Below are positions 37,286-46,039 of a DNA stretch of 64,000 nt, piece by piece. Every line of letters begins with the position of its first letter. Position 1 is the stretch's first letter. Under the pieces are notes generated by a model. That model was not told the DNA's origin. It searched no databases and saw only the letters and a program-made list of their open reading frames with translations. The DNA comes from Vibrio splendidus. Its GTDB lineage: Bacteria; Pseudomonadota; Gammaproteobacteria; Enterobacterales; Vibrionaceae. Position numbers and translations under genes: made by a program. Where the stretch lies: positions 62,001 through 126,000 of the forward strand of contig NZ_MCUN01000010.1 of the NCBI RefSeq assembly GCF_002873455.1. The letters run 5' to 3'.

Positions 37286-38077
37286 TTGAAGTTAACCCAC
37301 TTTAAATACAAGACTCGCAAAGGCCCAGACTACCGACATGGCGATCAGGTGTCTTTTATGGACATCAAACAGACCTTTGGTATGGGCAGTATTCGTGTGG
37401 GCGCTTGGGTAACAAAAGAAGAGAAAGAGTTGGCTGCCAATCTGATATTCGATTCGTTAGCAGACTTGGCTTACATCTTGGCGTTGCCACCAGAAGCAAT
37501 TGGCCTTCGCGGCACATTAGGCCTGGCGTTTGGCAGTGGTGGCAGAAAAGGCGTACAAGCACACTACGCACCGAACCAACGAGAATTAGCCCTCGCCAAG
37601 AACGCTGGCGCCGGTGCGCTCGCTCACGAGTTTTGGCATGCGTTTGACCACTATATCGCAGAGAAAGCATTTGAGATTGGTGACACCTCCGGCCCTCGCA
37701 AGCAAATCTTGTTCGCCAGTGATTGTTGGCTTCACGATAGAAAAGTACGACCTCATCCATTAAACGAAAGTTTGATGTCACTGTTCGATGCCACACTACT
37801 CAGCGACAATAACCTGGATAAACACGATTACGTTGCACGTAGTGTTATTGCCGACAAAGCAATGTCTGCCCGGTATTTCTCGTTACCAACAGAGATGATG
37901 GCTCGTGCCTTTGAAGCTACGATTGAATCCTGCTCAGATATCGAGAATTCTTACTTAGTCGATGGCACGACCAAACCGGATATGTTCCCTCTCTATCCAG
38001 ACCTCACGCATCGCAAAGAGATTTATCAAGCGCTGCAAGGTTATTTCGCGCCGTTGGGTCGATCTTTGAGTAAATAA
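37286..38077 (+). CDS. CLCA_X family protein, possible metalloprotease
   Basis: This 263-residue protein matches the CLCA_X family common in Vibrio and relatives. Its centre has an HExxH-type motif, LAHEFWHAFDHYI, typical of zinc peptidases, and LPTEMMARAFEATIE further on could supply a third ligand (Glu). It has no signal peptide, so if active it works in the cytoplasm. Family function is not established. The start is TTG at 37286, with AAGGA eight bases upstream; there is no ATG nearby that preserves the conserved N-terminal KLTHFKYKTRKGPDYR. Confidence 0.8.
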   Translation: MKLTHFKYKTRKGPDYRHGDQVSFMDIKQTFGMGSIRVGAWVTKEEKELAANLIFDSLADLAYILALPPEAIGLRGTLGLAFGSGGRKGVQAHYAPNQRELALAKNAGAGALAHEFWHAFDHYIAEKAFEIGDTSGPRKQILFASDCWLHDRKVRPHPLNESLMSLFDATLLSDNNLDKHDYVARSVIADKAMSARYFSLPTEMMARAFEATIESCSDIENSYLVDGTTKPDMFPLYPDLTHRKEIYQALQGYFAPLGRSLSK

Positions 38078-38163
38078 GGCTTAGGGACAGCACATGACCA
38101 AAGGTTCAAAAGCGTTTATAGTCGTAAACTACAAATTTCAACATCCATGATTTAGAGGCAATA

Positions 38164-38487
38164 ATGATCAGTTGGCCATCTTTGGTAAAACTCGACGGTG
38201 ATGATGAACTTATTTACGTCGCATCCGAGAACGATTTTCAGGCAGAATGCTCAGACATGATCTTAGGCGAAGATGATTATCTCATCGATTCAGAGGGCGA
38301 CAGCTATTCGCTTCAATCGAGTTCAAACCAACTGTCTCTAGCGAAACGAGCAGACCAGTATTCGGTTGAAAGCGTGACCAAACTGATTCGAAATCACGAG
38401 TTCCAGAAAGCCGAAGTATGCCTGATGAAGATCCACTTCCTAACGATCGAAGAAGCGATTCAGTCTTTGGCTTTTGAGGCTCGCTAA
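38164..38487 (+). CDS. DUF4144 domain protein
   Basis: This 107-residue acidic cytoplasmic protein opens with MISWPSLVKLDGDDELIYV and ends with a helical segment (VESVTKLIRNHEFQKAEVCL), the arrangement of the DUF4144 family found mainly in Vibrionaceae and Shewanella-type bacteria. Function is unknown. TAGAGGCAATA precedes the ATG. It follows the CLCA_X gene by 86 nt in the same direction, so the two may be co-transcribed. Confidence 0.78.
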   Translation: MISWPSLVKLDGDDELIYVASENDFQAECSDMILGEDDYLIDSEGDSYSLQSSSNQLSLAKRADQYSVESVTKLIRNHEFQKAEVCLMKIHFLTIEEAIQSLAFEAR

Positions 38488-38535
38488 TACTGCTTAAGAG
38501 CTCGTATCAAAGCTAATTCCCAAGACAGATCAAAC

Positions 38536-38565
38536 AAAAACATCGCCAATTTAGGCGCTGTTTTT
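38536..38565. terminator. bidirectional terminator
   Basis: AAAAACATCGCC and GGCGCTGTTTTT pair with one internal mismatch; A- and T-runs on both sides let it serve the convergent DUF4144 and dcuB genes. Confidence 0.78.
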
Positions 38566-38601
38566 GTTTGTTGTCTTAGCTAACTCAAAAAAGCTAATTC
38601 A

Positions 38602-39930
38602 TTAAGCGATAAAAATCTGTGCCAGTGCGTAGCCTAAGCAACATGCACCGACCACACCGATTAAACCAACCGACATGAATGAGTGGTTGAAGTACCACTT
38701 GCCAATCTTGGTAGTGCCAGAGACATCGAAGTTAACCGTTGCGATATCTGATGGGTAGTTCGGAATGAAGAAGTAGCCGTAAACTGCTGGCATCAAACCG
38801 ATCAGCAAGGCTGGGTCTAATCCTAAGCCAAGGCCAACAGGCAACATCATACGCGCCGTCGCGGCTTGAGAGTTCACCACAACCGATACAATGAATAGCG
38901 CTAGTGCGAACGTCCATGGATAATTCGTTACCATTTCCACGATGCCAGATTTAAACTGAGGCATTGCGTATTGGAAGTAAGTATCCGACATCCAAGCGAT
39001 ACCGAAGATAGCAATCGCTGCCACCATACCGGATTTAAATACCACGCCGTTTGGCACGTCACGCGGGTCAGTTTTGGTCGCTAACAAGATGATACCACCG
39101 AAACAGAGCATCATCATTTGGATGATTACCGACATCTTGATTGGCTTGTCGCCGTCTACGATAGTTCTGATCTCAGGCACCATCGCCACGATAACAATCA
39201 CAACAATTGAAAGTAGGAAAATCAATACCGCATTACGAGCCGAAGTTGGCAGTACTTCATCCAAAGAAGTCGCAGTAGTGCTTTCAATGCGCTTCTTCCA
39301 CTCAGGATCTTTTAGACGCGCTTGGTATTCAGGATCGTCGTTCAGTTCTTTACCACGTTTCAAGCTATACAGAGAAAGCAAAAGTGTGCCGAACAGCGTT
39401 GCAGGAACCGTCACCATCAGAATAGAAAGCAGAGTAATCGAGTGTTGGATATCAGAAAGTTGCGCGAGGTAATAGACCACGGCTGCCGAGATTGGAGACG
39501 CCGTAATCGCCAATTGAGATGCCACCGATGCTGCCGCCATTGGGCGCTCAGGACGAATACCATTCTTCAACGCAACATCGCCGATGATTGGCATGATTGA
39601 GTAAACCGCGTGGCCAGTACCCAATAGGAAAGTCATCGAGTAAGTCACGAACGGTGCTATCAAGGTGACGCGTTTCGGGTTCTTTCTCAGTACCCTTTCC
39701 GCAACTTGCAGCATGTATTTCAAGCCACCAGCCGCTTCGAGGATCGAAGCACAGGTAACAACTGCGAGGATGATCAGCATTACGGTGACAGGTGGAGACG
39801 TTGGTGGCATCTTGAAGACAAACACCTCGATAACCAAACCAATACCAGAAACAACACCTAAGCCAATACCGCCATACCGAGACCCGATATAAAGTACGAC
39901 CAATAAAAATAGAAACTCAAAATACAACAT
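38602..39930 (-). CDS. dcuB: anaerobic C4-dicarboxylate transporter
   Basis: This 442-residue inner-membrane antiporter exchanges fumarate or aspartate for succinate in fumarate respiration. It aligns with DcuB rather than DcuA: GTGHAVYSIMPIIGDVALK, GIRPERPMAAASV, SPISAAVV and NYPSDIATVNFDVSGTTKIG are the DcuB-type blocks. About 11-12 hydrophobic segments are visible. The ATG at 39930 is chosen because AAGG lies six bases upstream; an in-frame TTG lies two codons earlier. The 411-nt upstream region presumably carries anaerobic control sites, none of which I could assign with confidence. Confidence 0.93.
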   Translation of the reverse strand: MLYFEFLFLLVVLYIGSRYGGIGLGVVSGIGLVIEVFVFKMPPTSPPVTVMLIILAVVTCASILEAAGGLKYMLQVAERVLRKNPKRVTLIAPFVTYSMTFLLGTGHAVYSIMPIIGDVALKNGIRPERPMAAASVASQLAITASPISAAVVYYLAQLSDIQHSITLLSILMVTVPATLFGTLLLSLYSLKRGKELNDDPEYQARLKDPEWKKRIESTTATSLDEVLPTSARNAVLIFLLSIVVIVIVAMVPEIRTIVDGDKPIKMSVIIQMMMLCFGGIILLATKTDPRDVPNGVVFKSGMVAAIAIFGIAWMSDTYFQYAMPQFKSGIVEMVTNYPWTFALALFIVSVVVNSQAATARMMLPVGLGLGLDPALLIGLMPAVYGYFFIPNYPSDIATVNFDVSGTTKIGKWYFNHSFMSVGLIGVVGACCLGYALAQIFIA

Positions 39931-40341
39931 AAGCAACCTTGCTAAAAATGTGGATTAATTATATTTTGTCCGGAAGTTCCTCCATTTACTTTTTGCTTGG
40001 TCACACTATCATTACAGGCTTACACAAATTGTTTTTTATAAGATTATGGTCACGCTAACACGCCTGTAAGTTTATGAATTGTAATAGGAAGCTAGGCGCT
40101 CAACCTAGATTTGTTATGTACGATAACCATTATTGTATTGGTTAGACCGTTACGGCTTATAAAACACCAAGCTCATAACCAAACGATATTAATCCAACCC
40201 AAAACAATCGCACCTTAAGTCAATCCGGAGCATATTACACAGCCAACACCTCTGATTATCACTCAACGCTGACTCGCCTATCCTTAGACACTATGTCAAA
40301 ATACTCGCCCTTACGATGACAACACATAAAGAACCACGGAT
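39931..40341. other. divergent dcuB/HAD intergenic region
   Basis: No gene is seen in these 411 nt. An inverted repeat TTACAGGC ... GCCTGTAA (about 40012-40073) with a long loop, and two GGTCAC-CT-like copies, lie in the dcuB promoter half. No FNR consensus is obvious. Confidence 0.45.
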
Positions 40342-41001
40342 ATGAATTTTCAAGCTGCTATTTTTGATATGGATGGACTGCTGCTCGACACCGAGCGACT
40401 TTGTATGCAGGTTTTTGAAGAAGCATGTCACGCACAAGGTGTTCCGTTTTTGCAAGATGTCTACCTAGGCATCATTGGCTGTAACGCAAAAACCATCGAA
40501 CAGATCTTTAGAAATGGCTACGGTGAAGGATTAGATTACCCAGCGCTGAACAACGAATGGCGAACTCGCTACAGTGCAATTGTTAAGCACCAAGCGATCC
40601 CAGTAAAAGACGGCGTAATTGAGCTTCTTGAATGGCTAAAATCAAACGACATTCCAATCGCGGTTGCGACCTCGACTCAGCTTGATATCGCTAAAAAGAA
40701 GCTTGAGCTGGCTGGCCTAGATTCTTACTTCACCTCACTAAGCACTGGCTGTGAAGTGACTCATGGTAAGCCTCACCCAGAGATCTACCTGTTAGCGGCT
40801 GAACGCCTAGGTGTCGCCCCTGAAACCTGCCTCGCGTTTGAAGATTCAAACAACGGTATTCGCGCATCGATGGCAGCGAATATGATTAGCTTCCAAATTC
40901 CAGATTTAGTGGAACCTTGCGAAGAAGTCAAAGCCCTAGGTCACACCATCAGCCCTTCTCTGCATCATGTGCTAGCACAGCTTCAACAAACTGCAGCTTA
41001 G
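40342..41001 (+). CDS. HAD-superfamily phosphatase (beta-PGM-like)
   Basis: This 219-residue HAD hydrolase has motif I FDMDGLLLDTE (Asp9 nucleophile, Asp11), a helical cap typical of the beta-phosphoglucomutase branch, motif II VATST, the lysine in THGKPHPEIY and motif IV FEDSNNGI. It would dephosphorylate a sugar phosphate or similar metabolite; the E. coli YniC/HxpB-type 2-deoxyglucose-6-phosphate phosphatases are the nearest kind I recognise. It is a single gene closed by a terminator. The substrate is not determinable. Confidence 0.9.
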   Translation: MNFQAAIFDMDGLLLDTERLCMQVFEEACHAQGVPFLQDVYLGIIGCNAKTIEQIFRNGYGEGLDYPALNNEWRTRYSAIVKHQAIPVKDGVIELLEWLKSNDIPIAVATSTQLDIAKKKLELAGLDSYFTSLSTGCEVTHGKPHPEIYLLAAERLGVAPETCLAFEDSNNGIRASMAANMISFQIPDLVEPCEEVKALGHTISPSLHHVLAQLQQTAA

Positions 41002-41056
41002 GCTCTGATTACCGTTGATAACGCTTTAATCAACACAGAATAACCTTTCTATTAAG

Positions 41057-41080
41057 CCGACTCACAGAGTCGGTTTTTTT
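41057..41080 (+). terminator. Rho-independent terminator
   Basis: CCGACTC and GAGTCGG form a stem with a three-base loop and are followed by seven T residues. Confidence 0.92.
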
Positions 41081-41197
41081 GTTGATATTCCTTTTATAAA
41101 AGATAAAAAATCGCGCTTGAAACTGTTACAGTCGATTTGAAAAACATGCTAAGTGATGATCAACATTGATAATGTCTACAAATGGAGAAAGGGACGC

Positions 41198-41824
41198 GTG
41201 ATAGAAAAATTTGAAAGCCAACTGCTTGATTTTGCACAGCAAGAGATGACACAAGATGCGGCACATGATATCAGCCACATCAAGCGCGTAGTCAAAACTG
41301 CCAAGGCTTTATGTACTCAAGAACAAGCTAAGCTTGAAGTCGTAATGCCCGCCGCTTACCTTCATGATTGCTTCACCTTTCCTAAGAACCATCCAGACAG
41401 AGCTCAAAGCTCACAAATGGCGGCTGACAAAGCTATCTCTTATCTCAAATCTATCGAGTATCCCGCATCCTATCTTGATGAAATCCATCACGCCATTGTC
41501 ACTCACAGCTATAGCGCTAACATCACACCTGAAACCTTAGAAGCTCAGATCGTCCAAGATGCCGATCGCCTTGATTCTCTCGGGGCTATTGGTATTGCTC
41601 GTTGCTTATATGTGGGTCAGAGCTTCGATGCCGAACTCTATAACCACGAAGACCCGTTCGCGAAGCAGCGCGACTTGGATGACAAGAATTACAGCGTCGA
41701 CCATTTCTACGTAAAGCTGTTTAAGCTCGCTGAAACCATGAATACAGAATCAGCCAAGTCAGAAGCCAACAAACGCACCGACTACATGCGTGGCTTTCTT
41801 CAACAGTTGGGCACGGAAGTTTAA
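41198..41824 (+). CDS. HD-domain phosphohydrolase (YedJ-like)
   Basis: This 208-residue protein has the metal-binding HD residues: HDISHIKRV near the N-terminus, AAYLHDCF in the middle and VQDADRLDSLGAIGIAR later, the order seen in YedJ-type HD hydrolases. It would hydrolyse a nucleotide or other phosphomonoester; substrate unknown. I chose GTG at 41198 because GGAGAAAGGGAC lies just before it; frame openings at 41153/41156 lack a ribosome binding site and add residues absent from the family. It is followed 43 nt later by a GNAT gene, possibly co-transcribed. Confidence 0.85.
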   Translation: MIEKFESQLLDFAQQEMTQDAAHDISHIKRVVKTAKALCTQEQAKLEVVMPAAYLHDCFTFPKNHPDRAQSSQMAADKAISYLKSIEYPASYLDEIHHAIVTHSYSANITPETLEAQIVQDADRLDSLGAIGIARCLYVGQSFDAELYNHEDPFAKQRDLDDKNYSVDHFYVKLFKLAETMNTESAKSEANKRTDYMRGFLQQLGTEV

Positions 41825-41867
41825 CGGCTTAAACAAAAGAGACACACGATAAGGCAGAGAAAAGCAT

Positions 41868-42395
41868 ATGGAAATAAACCGCTTTAAAGCATCTGACGCC
41901 GAAGAGATCGTTACTTGGTTTACGTCCCTAGAAGACTACGTTCTATGGGGCGGCCGAACATTTGGTTGGCCGTTGGAAGCTGCCTCCATCATCGAACGCT
42001 CTCTAAAACCACAGGTCGAGCTGTATACCTTTTCTGCATCTAAGTCAGACTCTGAACCGAACGCCGATTCAAACGCCAACTCAAATACCAATGACTTGCT
42101 TGGCTTTATGGAATTTCAACGCATGACAGACAACGAACTTCGCTTTTGCCGAGTCGCGATTCACCCAAACCTTCGAGGTAAAGGGTTAGGACAATCGATG
42201 CTTGAAATGGCATTAGAAGCGGCGAAAGAAATACCAAATGTCACCACCATCTCCTTGGCCGTATTCAAGCAAAACTATGGCGCAAAACGCTGCTACGACA
42301 AAGCAGGCTTTCAAGTGGTCGATAAGGAACCGAGCGTAAAAGAGTTCAATGGTAAAACCTGGCCCTTGTATCAGATGGAGTTAAAGCTCTGCTAG
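41868..42395 (+). CDS. GNAT-family N-acetyltransferase
   Basis: This 175-residue protein has a GNAT fold: VAIHPNLRGKGLGQSMLEMAL is the acetyl-CoA loop (R/Q-x-x-G-x-G/A) and NYGAKRCYDKAGF the C-terminal motif. Residues about 57-77 form a low-complexity Ser/Asn/Asp insertion (SKSDSEPNADSNANSNTND) encoded by near-repetitive codons, which looks like local repeat expansion. Substrate is unknown. It lies just downstream of the HD hydrolase gene. Confidence 0.87.
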   Translation: MEINRFKASDAEEIVTWFTSLEDYVLWGGRTFGWPLEAASIIERSLKPQVELYTFSASKSDSEPNADSNANSNTNDLLGFMEFQRMTDNELRFCRVAIHPNLRGKGLGQSMLEMALEAAKEIPNVTTISLAVFKQNYGAKRCYDKAGFQVVDKEPSVKEFNGKTWPLYQMELKLC

Positions 42396-42410
42396 CTTGT
42401 TCTAATTATC

Positions 42411-42490
42411 AGACTGATTTTAATTAATAAGATTGTTTTAGTTAACAGACTTACTTTAGTTAACAGAATTGTTTTAATTACCAGATTTGA
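42411..42490 (+). repeat. four degenerate 18-nt tandem repeats
   Basis: Units of 17-19 nt resembling AGATTGTTTTAGTTAAC start at about 42411, 42430, 42447 and 42465, with the beginning of a fifth at 42483. They lie in the gap between the GNAT and DNA glycosylase genes. TTAAC/TTAAT steps recur each turn or so, so they could bend DNA or bind a protein repeatedly. Confidence 0.75.
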
Positions 42491-42551
42491 CCCCATATCA
42501 TTAAGCATTGGCTACACACTCAAGATACACAGATGTAATTTGGAACCTTCA

Positions 42552-43238
42552 ATGACCCAAGAAAAATTCGACACCATTTATCAACGTGCGGCTCACCGTA
42601 AAGGCGGTGCAGCCGAGCTCGAAAAGATTGTTCGTGCGCCTCTTTCACAAGCTGAACTATCACAGATCACAGACGACCGTTGGTTGGCCGCCTTTACTGA
42701 AAAGGTATTCCAGTGTGGTATTTCGTGGAATGTGGTGAGAAAGAAATGGCCGCAATTTGAAGAGGTGTTCTTTGAATTCAATATCGAAAAAATGCTGATG
42801 CTGCCAAATGAAATGTGGGAACAGAAAGCACAAGACCCGCGTATTATTCGCCACCTCACCAAGGTGATGACCATCCCTGCCAATGCCACCATGATCCACA
42901 ACGCCAAGCGTGAAGCCGATTCATTCTCGCAAATGGTTGCCGACTGGCCATCAGAACGTATCACCGAGCTGTGGGATTACCTGAAAAAACACGGCAAGCG
43001 ATTAGGTGGTAATACTGGAGCCTACACTCTGCGCCAAATGGGTAAAGACACGTTCATCTTATCATCAGATGTTGAAGCACACCTACGTAGCACAGACGTG
43101 GTGGATAGCGGTCGTAACACCAAGCGAGCACAACTGGCAGCGGGTAAAGCCTTCAACGAATGGCAACAACAGTCAGGGCGTAGCTTGAGCGAAATCAGCC
43201 AAATTGTTGCCTACAGCTGCGGTGATAATCGAGTTTAG
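42552..43238 (+). CDS. DNA-3-methyladenine glycosylase I family protein
   Basis: This 228-residue protein has the adenine glycosylase (Tag-type) core: WLAAFTEKVFQCGISWNVVRKKWPQFEEVF is the usual catalytic/substrate region and a helical C-terminus follows (KRLGGNTGAYTLRQMGKD). It would remove 3-methyladenine from DNA in base-excision repair. The N-terminal cysteine of the Tag zinc site is not in its usual place (MTQEKFDTIYQRAAHRKGGA), so it belongs to a divergent branch lacking the zinc snap. The ATG at 42552 is preferred over a TTG at 42540. Confidence 0.82.
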   Translation: MTQEKFDTIYQRAAHRKGGAAELEKIVRAPLSQAELSQITDDRWLAAFTEKVFQCGISWNVVRKKWPQFEEVFFEFNIEKMLMLPNEMWEQKAQDPRIIRHLTKVMTIPANATMIHNAKREADSFSQMVADWPSERITELWDYLKKHGKRLGGNTGAYTLRQMGKDTFILSSDVEAHLRSTDVVDSGRNTKRAQLAAGKAFNEWQQQSGRSLSEISQIVAYSCGDNRV

Positions 43239-43343
43239 TTAAATTAAAAATGGCTTAAAGCTAAAGATTGCACACAGTTCCCTGCAAACAAAATGTTATA
43301 AGTCATTAACAAATAAGCGTGCATCGCACTTTCATCCGGTGGC

Positions 43344-43368
43344 ATTGTATAGATAAATGTATACAATA
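43344..43368. promoter_or_regulatory. TTGTATAC operators at the GntR-family gene
   Basis: ATTGTATA (43344-43351) and TGTATACAAT (43359-43368) lie about 65-90 nt before the GntR/FCD gene. The second is nearly identical to the palindrome ATTGTATACAAT upstream of xdhA, suggesting autoregulation by the same protein. Confidence 0.7.
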
Positions 43369-43432
43369 TAGAGTAATGCTCATGAATTATTCTCGACCAA
43401 CCCAACTCGACTAAACAAGGGTCCTTATCTCT

Positions 43433-44167
43433 ATGACAGTTCTCAAAAACTCTGTCTCCAAAGGTGTAAAAACGAAAGTAACAGGCCAGACTCAAGACGA
43501 TGTTGTTTACTGCCATATCTTCGACGCGATACTAGAACAAAGGCTGCCACCAGCCACCAAATTAAGCGAAGAAGCGTTAGCAGAAATCTTTAGCGTTAGC
43601 CGCACCATTATCCGCCGTGCCTTACTGCGTCTTTCTTTAGAACAAGTTGTGGTGATCCGTCCTAACCGAGGAGCCGTGATTGCTGCGCCAACGGTTGACG
43701 AAGCCAAACAGATCTTTAAAGCACGTGAAGTGATGGAAATTGCTATCACTGAGTTGGCGGTGAAAAACGCGACCAAAGCTCAGATAGAAGAATGCAGAAA
43801 ATTAGTCGCGAAAGAGAACTGTGCTTTCGACCAAGGTGATTACGGCTCTGGCCTACGTTTGTCTGGTGAGTTCCACATCAAATTGGCTGAAATGGCAGAG
43901 AACGCGCCACTGCTGGCTTTCCAACGCAGCTTGGTATCGCAAACCTCATTGCTGATCGCTCAATACGAAACGGGCAGCCACTCGAACTGTTCTCTAGACG
44001 AACACTCAGGCTTACTGGATGCGATAGAGTCAGGCAACGAACAACAAGCCGTAGAATTGATGCAAGAACACCTAAGCCATATTCGTTCGAAGCTCAACCT
44101 AGACAGCAGCACAGCTTCGAGCGACCTGCATGTTGTGTTCTCAGATCTGCTTAAGAGTAAGTCATAG
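43433..44167 (+). CDS. GntR-family (FCD) regulator of purine catabolism
   Basis: This 244-residue regulator has an N-terminal GntR winged helix (LSEEALAEIFSVSRTIIRRAL, VVIRPNRGAVIAAP) and a C-terminal FCD all-helical ligand domain with metal-binding type residues (SGEFHIKLAEMA, DEHSGLLDAI, MQEHLSHI). It directly precedes xdhABC-guaD. Palindromes TTGTATACAA, the usual operator type for FCD-GntR proteins, lie in front of both this gene and xdhA, so it most likely controls xanthine/guanine degradation. The inducer (a purine or breakdown product) is inferred. A terminator separates it from xdhA. Confidence 0.88.
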   Translation: MTVLKNSVSKGVKTKVTGQTQDDVVYCHIFDAILEQRLPPATKLSEEALAEIFSVSRTIIRRALLRLSLEQVVVIRPNRGAVIAAPTVDEAKQIFKAREVMEIAITELAVKNATKAQIEECRKLVAKENCAFDQGDYGSGLRLSGEFHIKLAEMAENAPLLAFQRSLVSQTSLLIAQYETGSHSNCSLDEHSGLLDAIESGNEQQAVELMQEHLSHIRSKLNLDSSTASSDLHVVFSDLLKSKS

Positions 44168-44195
44168 TAGATTCAACAAGTGATTAACAAAACTG

Positions 44196-44232
44196 GAGAG
44201 AAGTAAGCCTCTGCGTTTACTTCTCTTTTTTA
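44196..44232 (+). terminator. Rho-independent terminator after the regulator
   Basis: AGAGAAGTAA and TTTACTTCTCT pair around GCCTCTGCG, followed by TTTTTTA, 30 nt past the GntR stop. Confidence 0.9.
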
Positions 44233-44593
44233 TGCCCTCTCCCCTAAAAATAAAGACGACGATCGGCTCACATCCATCTAAAAACACTGTCTATTCTGAC
44301 CTCAACAACGATCTTAGCCTTTACAGAATCACTTCCAACAGTGCCATAAACCTTGTCTTTATCTTGTATACATAGCTATCAATTCATTCACGCCATAAAA
44401 CTGCTCACAATCAATTAAAACCCTTATAAAACAGATAACTATGGTTAAAATAAAATTGTATACAATCCATAATAAGCTCTATTTGTTGCATTTTTGTAAA
44501 TAAATAGTTGACCACAGGGTCAGGATGGATAATTATTGACCTAGAAGTCAAAAAGAATACACATGGAAATATGTCGATTTACAAGGAGGTCTC
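44233..44593 (+). promoter_or_regulatory. xdhA promoter region with two TTGTATAC sites
   Basis: This 361-nt gap carries TTGTATACAT (44364-44373) and the perfect 12-bp palindrome ATTGTATACAAT (44455-44466), about 130 nt before xdhA. Together with the copies at 43344-43368 they define a small regulon for the GntR-family protein. AAGGAGGT at 44583-44590 is the strong ribosome binding site of xdhA. I see no gene here. Confidence 0.75.
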
Positions 44594-46039
44594 TTGATTA
44601 CTTTTTTGCTCAATCAGGAAATAAGACGTGAAGATAATTTGTCGCCAAATATGACAGTGCTCAACTACCTTCGTACCAAGGTGAATAAAACGGGTACAAA
44701 AGAAGGTTGTGGGTCAGGTGACTGTGGTGCATGTACGGTAGTTCTCGGTGAAGTGGTTAATGGACAACTGCAATACCGCTCGGTGAACTCTTGCCTTACG
44801 TTCGTTTCAGCGCTGCATGGCAAGCAACTGATCACGGTAGAAGATCTACAAAACCGAGATCGCTCTTTGCACCCAGTGCAGAAAGCGGTGGTTGATTTTC
44901 ACGGTTCACAGTGTGGTTACTGCACACCTGGCTTCATCATGTCGATGTTTGCGCTAGGCAAGAACAAACCCGACGCGAGCAAAGAAGACGTCATGGAATC
45001 ACTGGCGGGTAACCTATGTCGCTGTACTGGCTACCGACCAATTGTTGATGCTGCGATGTCGCTTTCAACAGACCAACCTTTGATCGACCAATTTTCTGAA
45101 CTTGAACGCAACACCATCAAGAAGCTAGTAAGTATTCAAGACACCGAAGCCAACTTACGCCTTGGTCACCTCACCGCTTTCTCCCCGAAAAGCACCGATG
45201 AGCTGGCCAAACTTTTTCAAGCACATCCGAACGCGAAACTAGTTGCTGGCGGCACGGATTTAGCACTGGAAGTGACCCAATTCCATCGCGAGATTGAAAC
45301 GCTGATCAGCGTAAACCTTGTTGAAGATATGAAGGTATGCGAAGAGACCGACACCGATTTAATCATTGGTGCCAACCTACCTATCAGTGACTCTTACGCA
45401 CTACTGAAAAAGCACTACCCAGATTTTGGTGAACTGCTACACCGCTTTGCTTCACTGCAAGTGCGTAACCAAGGCACCATTGGTGGTAATGTGGCGAATG
45501 CCTCACCTATCGGTGATACTCCTCCTCTGCTGATTGCTCTCGACGCGAAAATCAAACTTCGTTGCGGCGAGAAGTCACGCACTATGCCGATTGAAGATTA
45601 CTTCATCAGCTATAAAGTGACGGCGCAGAAAGAGAGTGAATTCATTGAACAGATCATCATTCCTAAGCCAAGCAACGACAGCTTCAGAGCTTACAAAGTG
45701 TCGAAACGTTTAGACGACGACATCTCTGCGGTGTGTGGCGCGTTTGATATTCAAATTGAAAATGGCAAGGTTTCTTACGCTCGTATCGCTTTCGGCGGTA
45801 TGGCAGCAACGCCTAAGCGTGCAACTCGTTGTGAAAATACGTTATTAGGCGAACCGTGGACAGACGCTAATATTAAGTTAGCGATGCAGGAACTGTATAA
45901 CGACTTTGAGCCGCTATCTGATTTCCGTGCCAGCCAAGAATATCGTTCATTGTCGGCAGCCAATATGTTGCGTCGTTACTTCATTGAACAACAGAACAAA
46001 AACAACCAAATCGAAACAAGGGTAACGTCTTATGTCTAA
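44594..46039 (+). CDS. xdhA: xanthine dehydrogenase small subunit (FeS/FAD)
   Basis: This 481-residue subunit carries the two [2Fe-2S] clusters and FAD of xanthine dehydrogenase, passing electrons from the molybdenum subunit to NAD+. The plant-type ferredoxin cluster cysteines are at 39, 44 and 47 (EGCGSGDCGACTVV), and the second cluster is in SQCGYCTPGF and NLCRCTGYRP; the FAD domain has LVAGGTDLALEV and NQGTIGGNVANASPIGDTPP. The start is TTG at 44594, three bases after a full AAGGAGGT; no ATG gives the conserved MITFLLNQ N-terminus. Its end overlaps xdhB by 8 nt. Confidence 0.95.
   Translation: MITFLLNQEIRREDNLSPNMTVLNYLRTKVNKTGTKEGCGSGDCGACTVVLGEVVNGQLQYRSVNSCLTFVSALHGKQLITVEDLQNRDRSLHPVQKAVVDFHGSQCGYCTPGFIMSMFALGKNKPDASKEDVMESLAGNLCRCTGYRPIVDAAMSLSTDQPLIDQFSELERNTIKKLVSIQDTEANLRLGHLTAFSPKSTDELAKLFQAHPNAKLVAGGTDLALEVTQFHREIETLISVNLVEDMKVCEETDTDLIIGANLPISDSYALLKKHYPDFGELLHRFASLQVRNQGTIGGNVANASPIGDTPPLLIALDAKIKLRCGEKSRTMPIEDYFISYKVTAQKESEFIEQIIIPKPSNDSFRAYKVSKRLDDDISAVCGAFDIQIENGKVSYARIAFGGMAATPKRATRCENTLLGEPWTDANIKLAMQELYNDFEPLSDFRASQEYRSLSAANMLRRYFIEQQNKNNQIETRVTSYV

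Noticed and set aside
37365-37796. 143-codon minus-strand frame within the CLCA_X gene
   Set aside because: It is the antisense shadow of a conserved gene with an HExxH motif and has no family features.
39931-40341. FNR site upstream of dcuB
   Set aside because: Expected from biology, but no TTGAT-N4-ATCAA match was visible.
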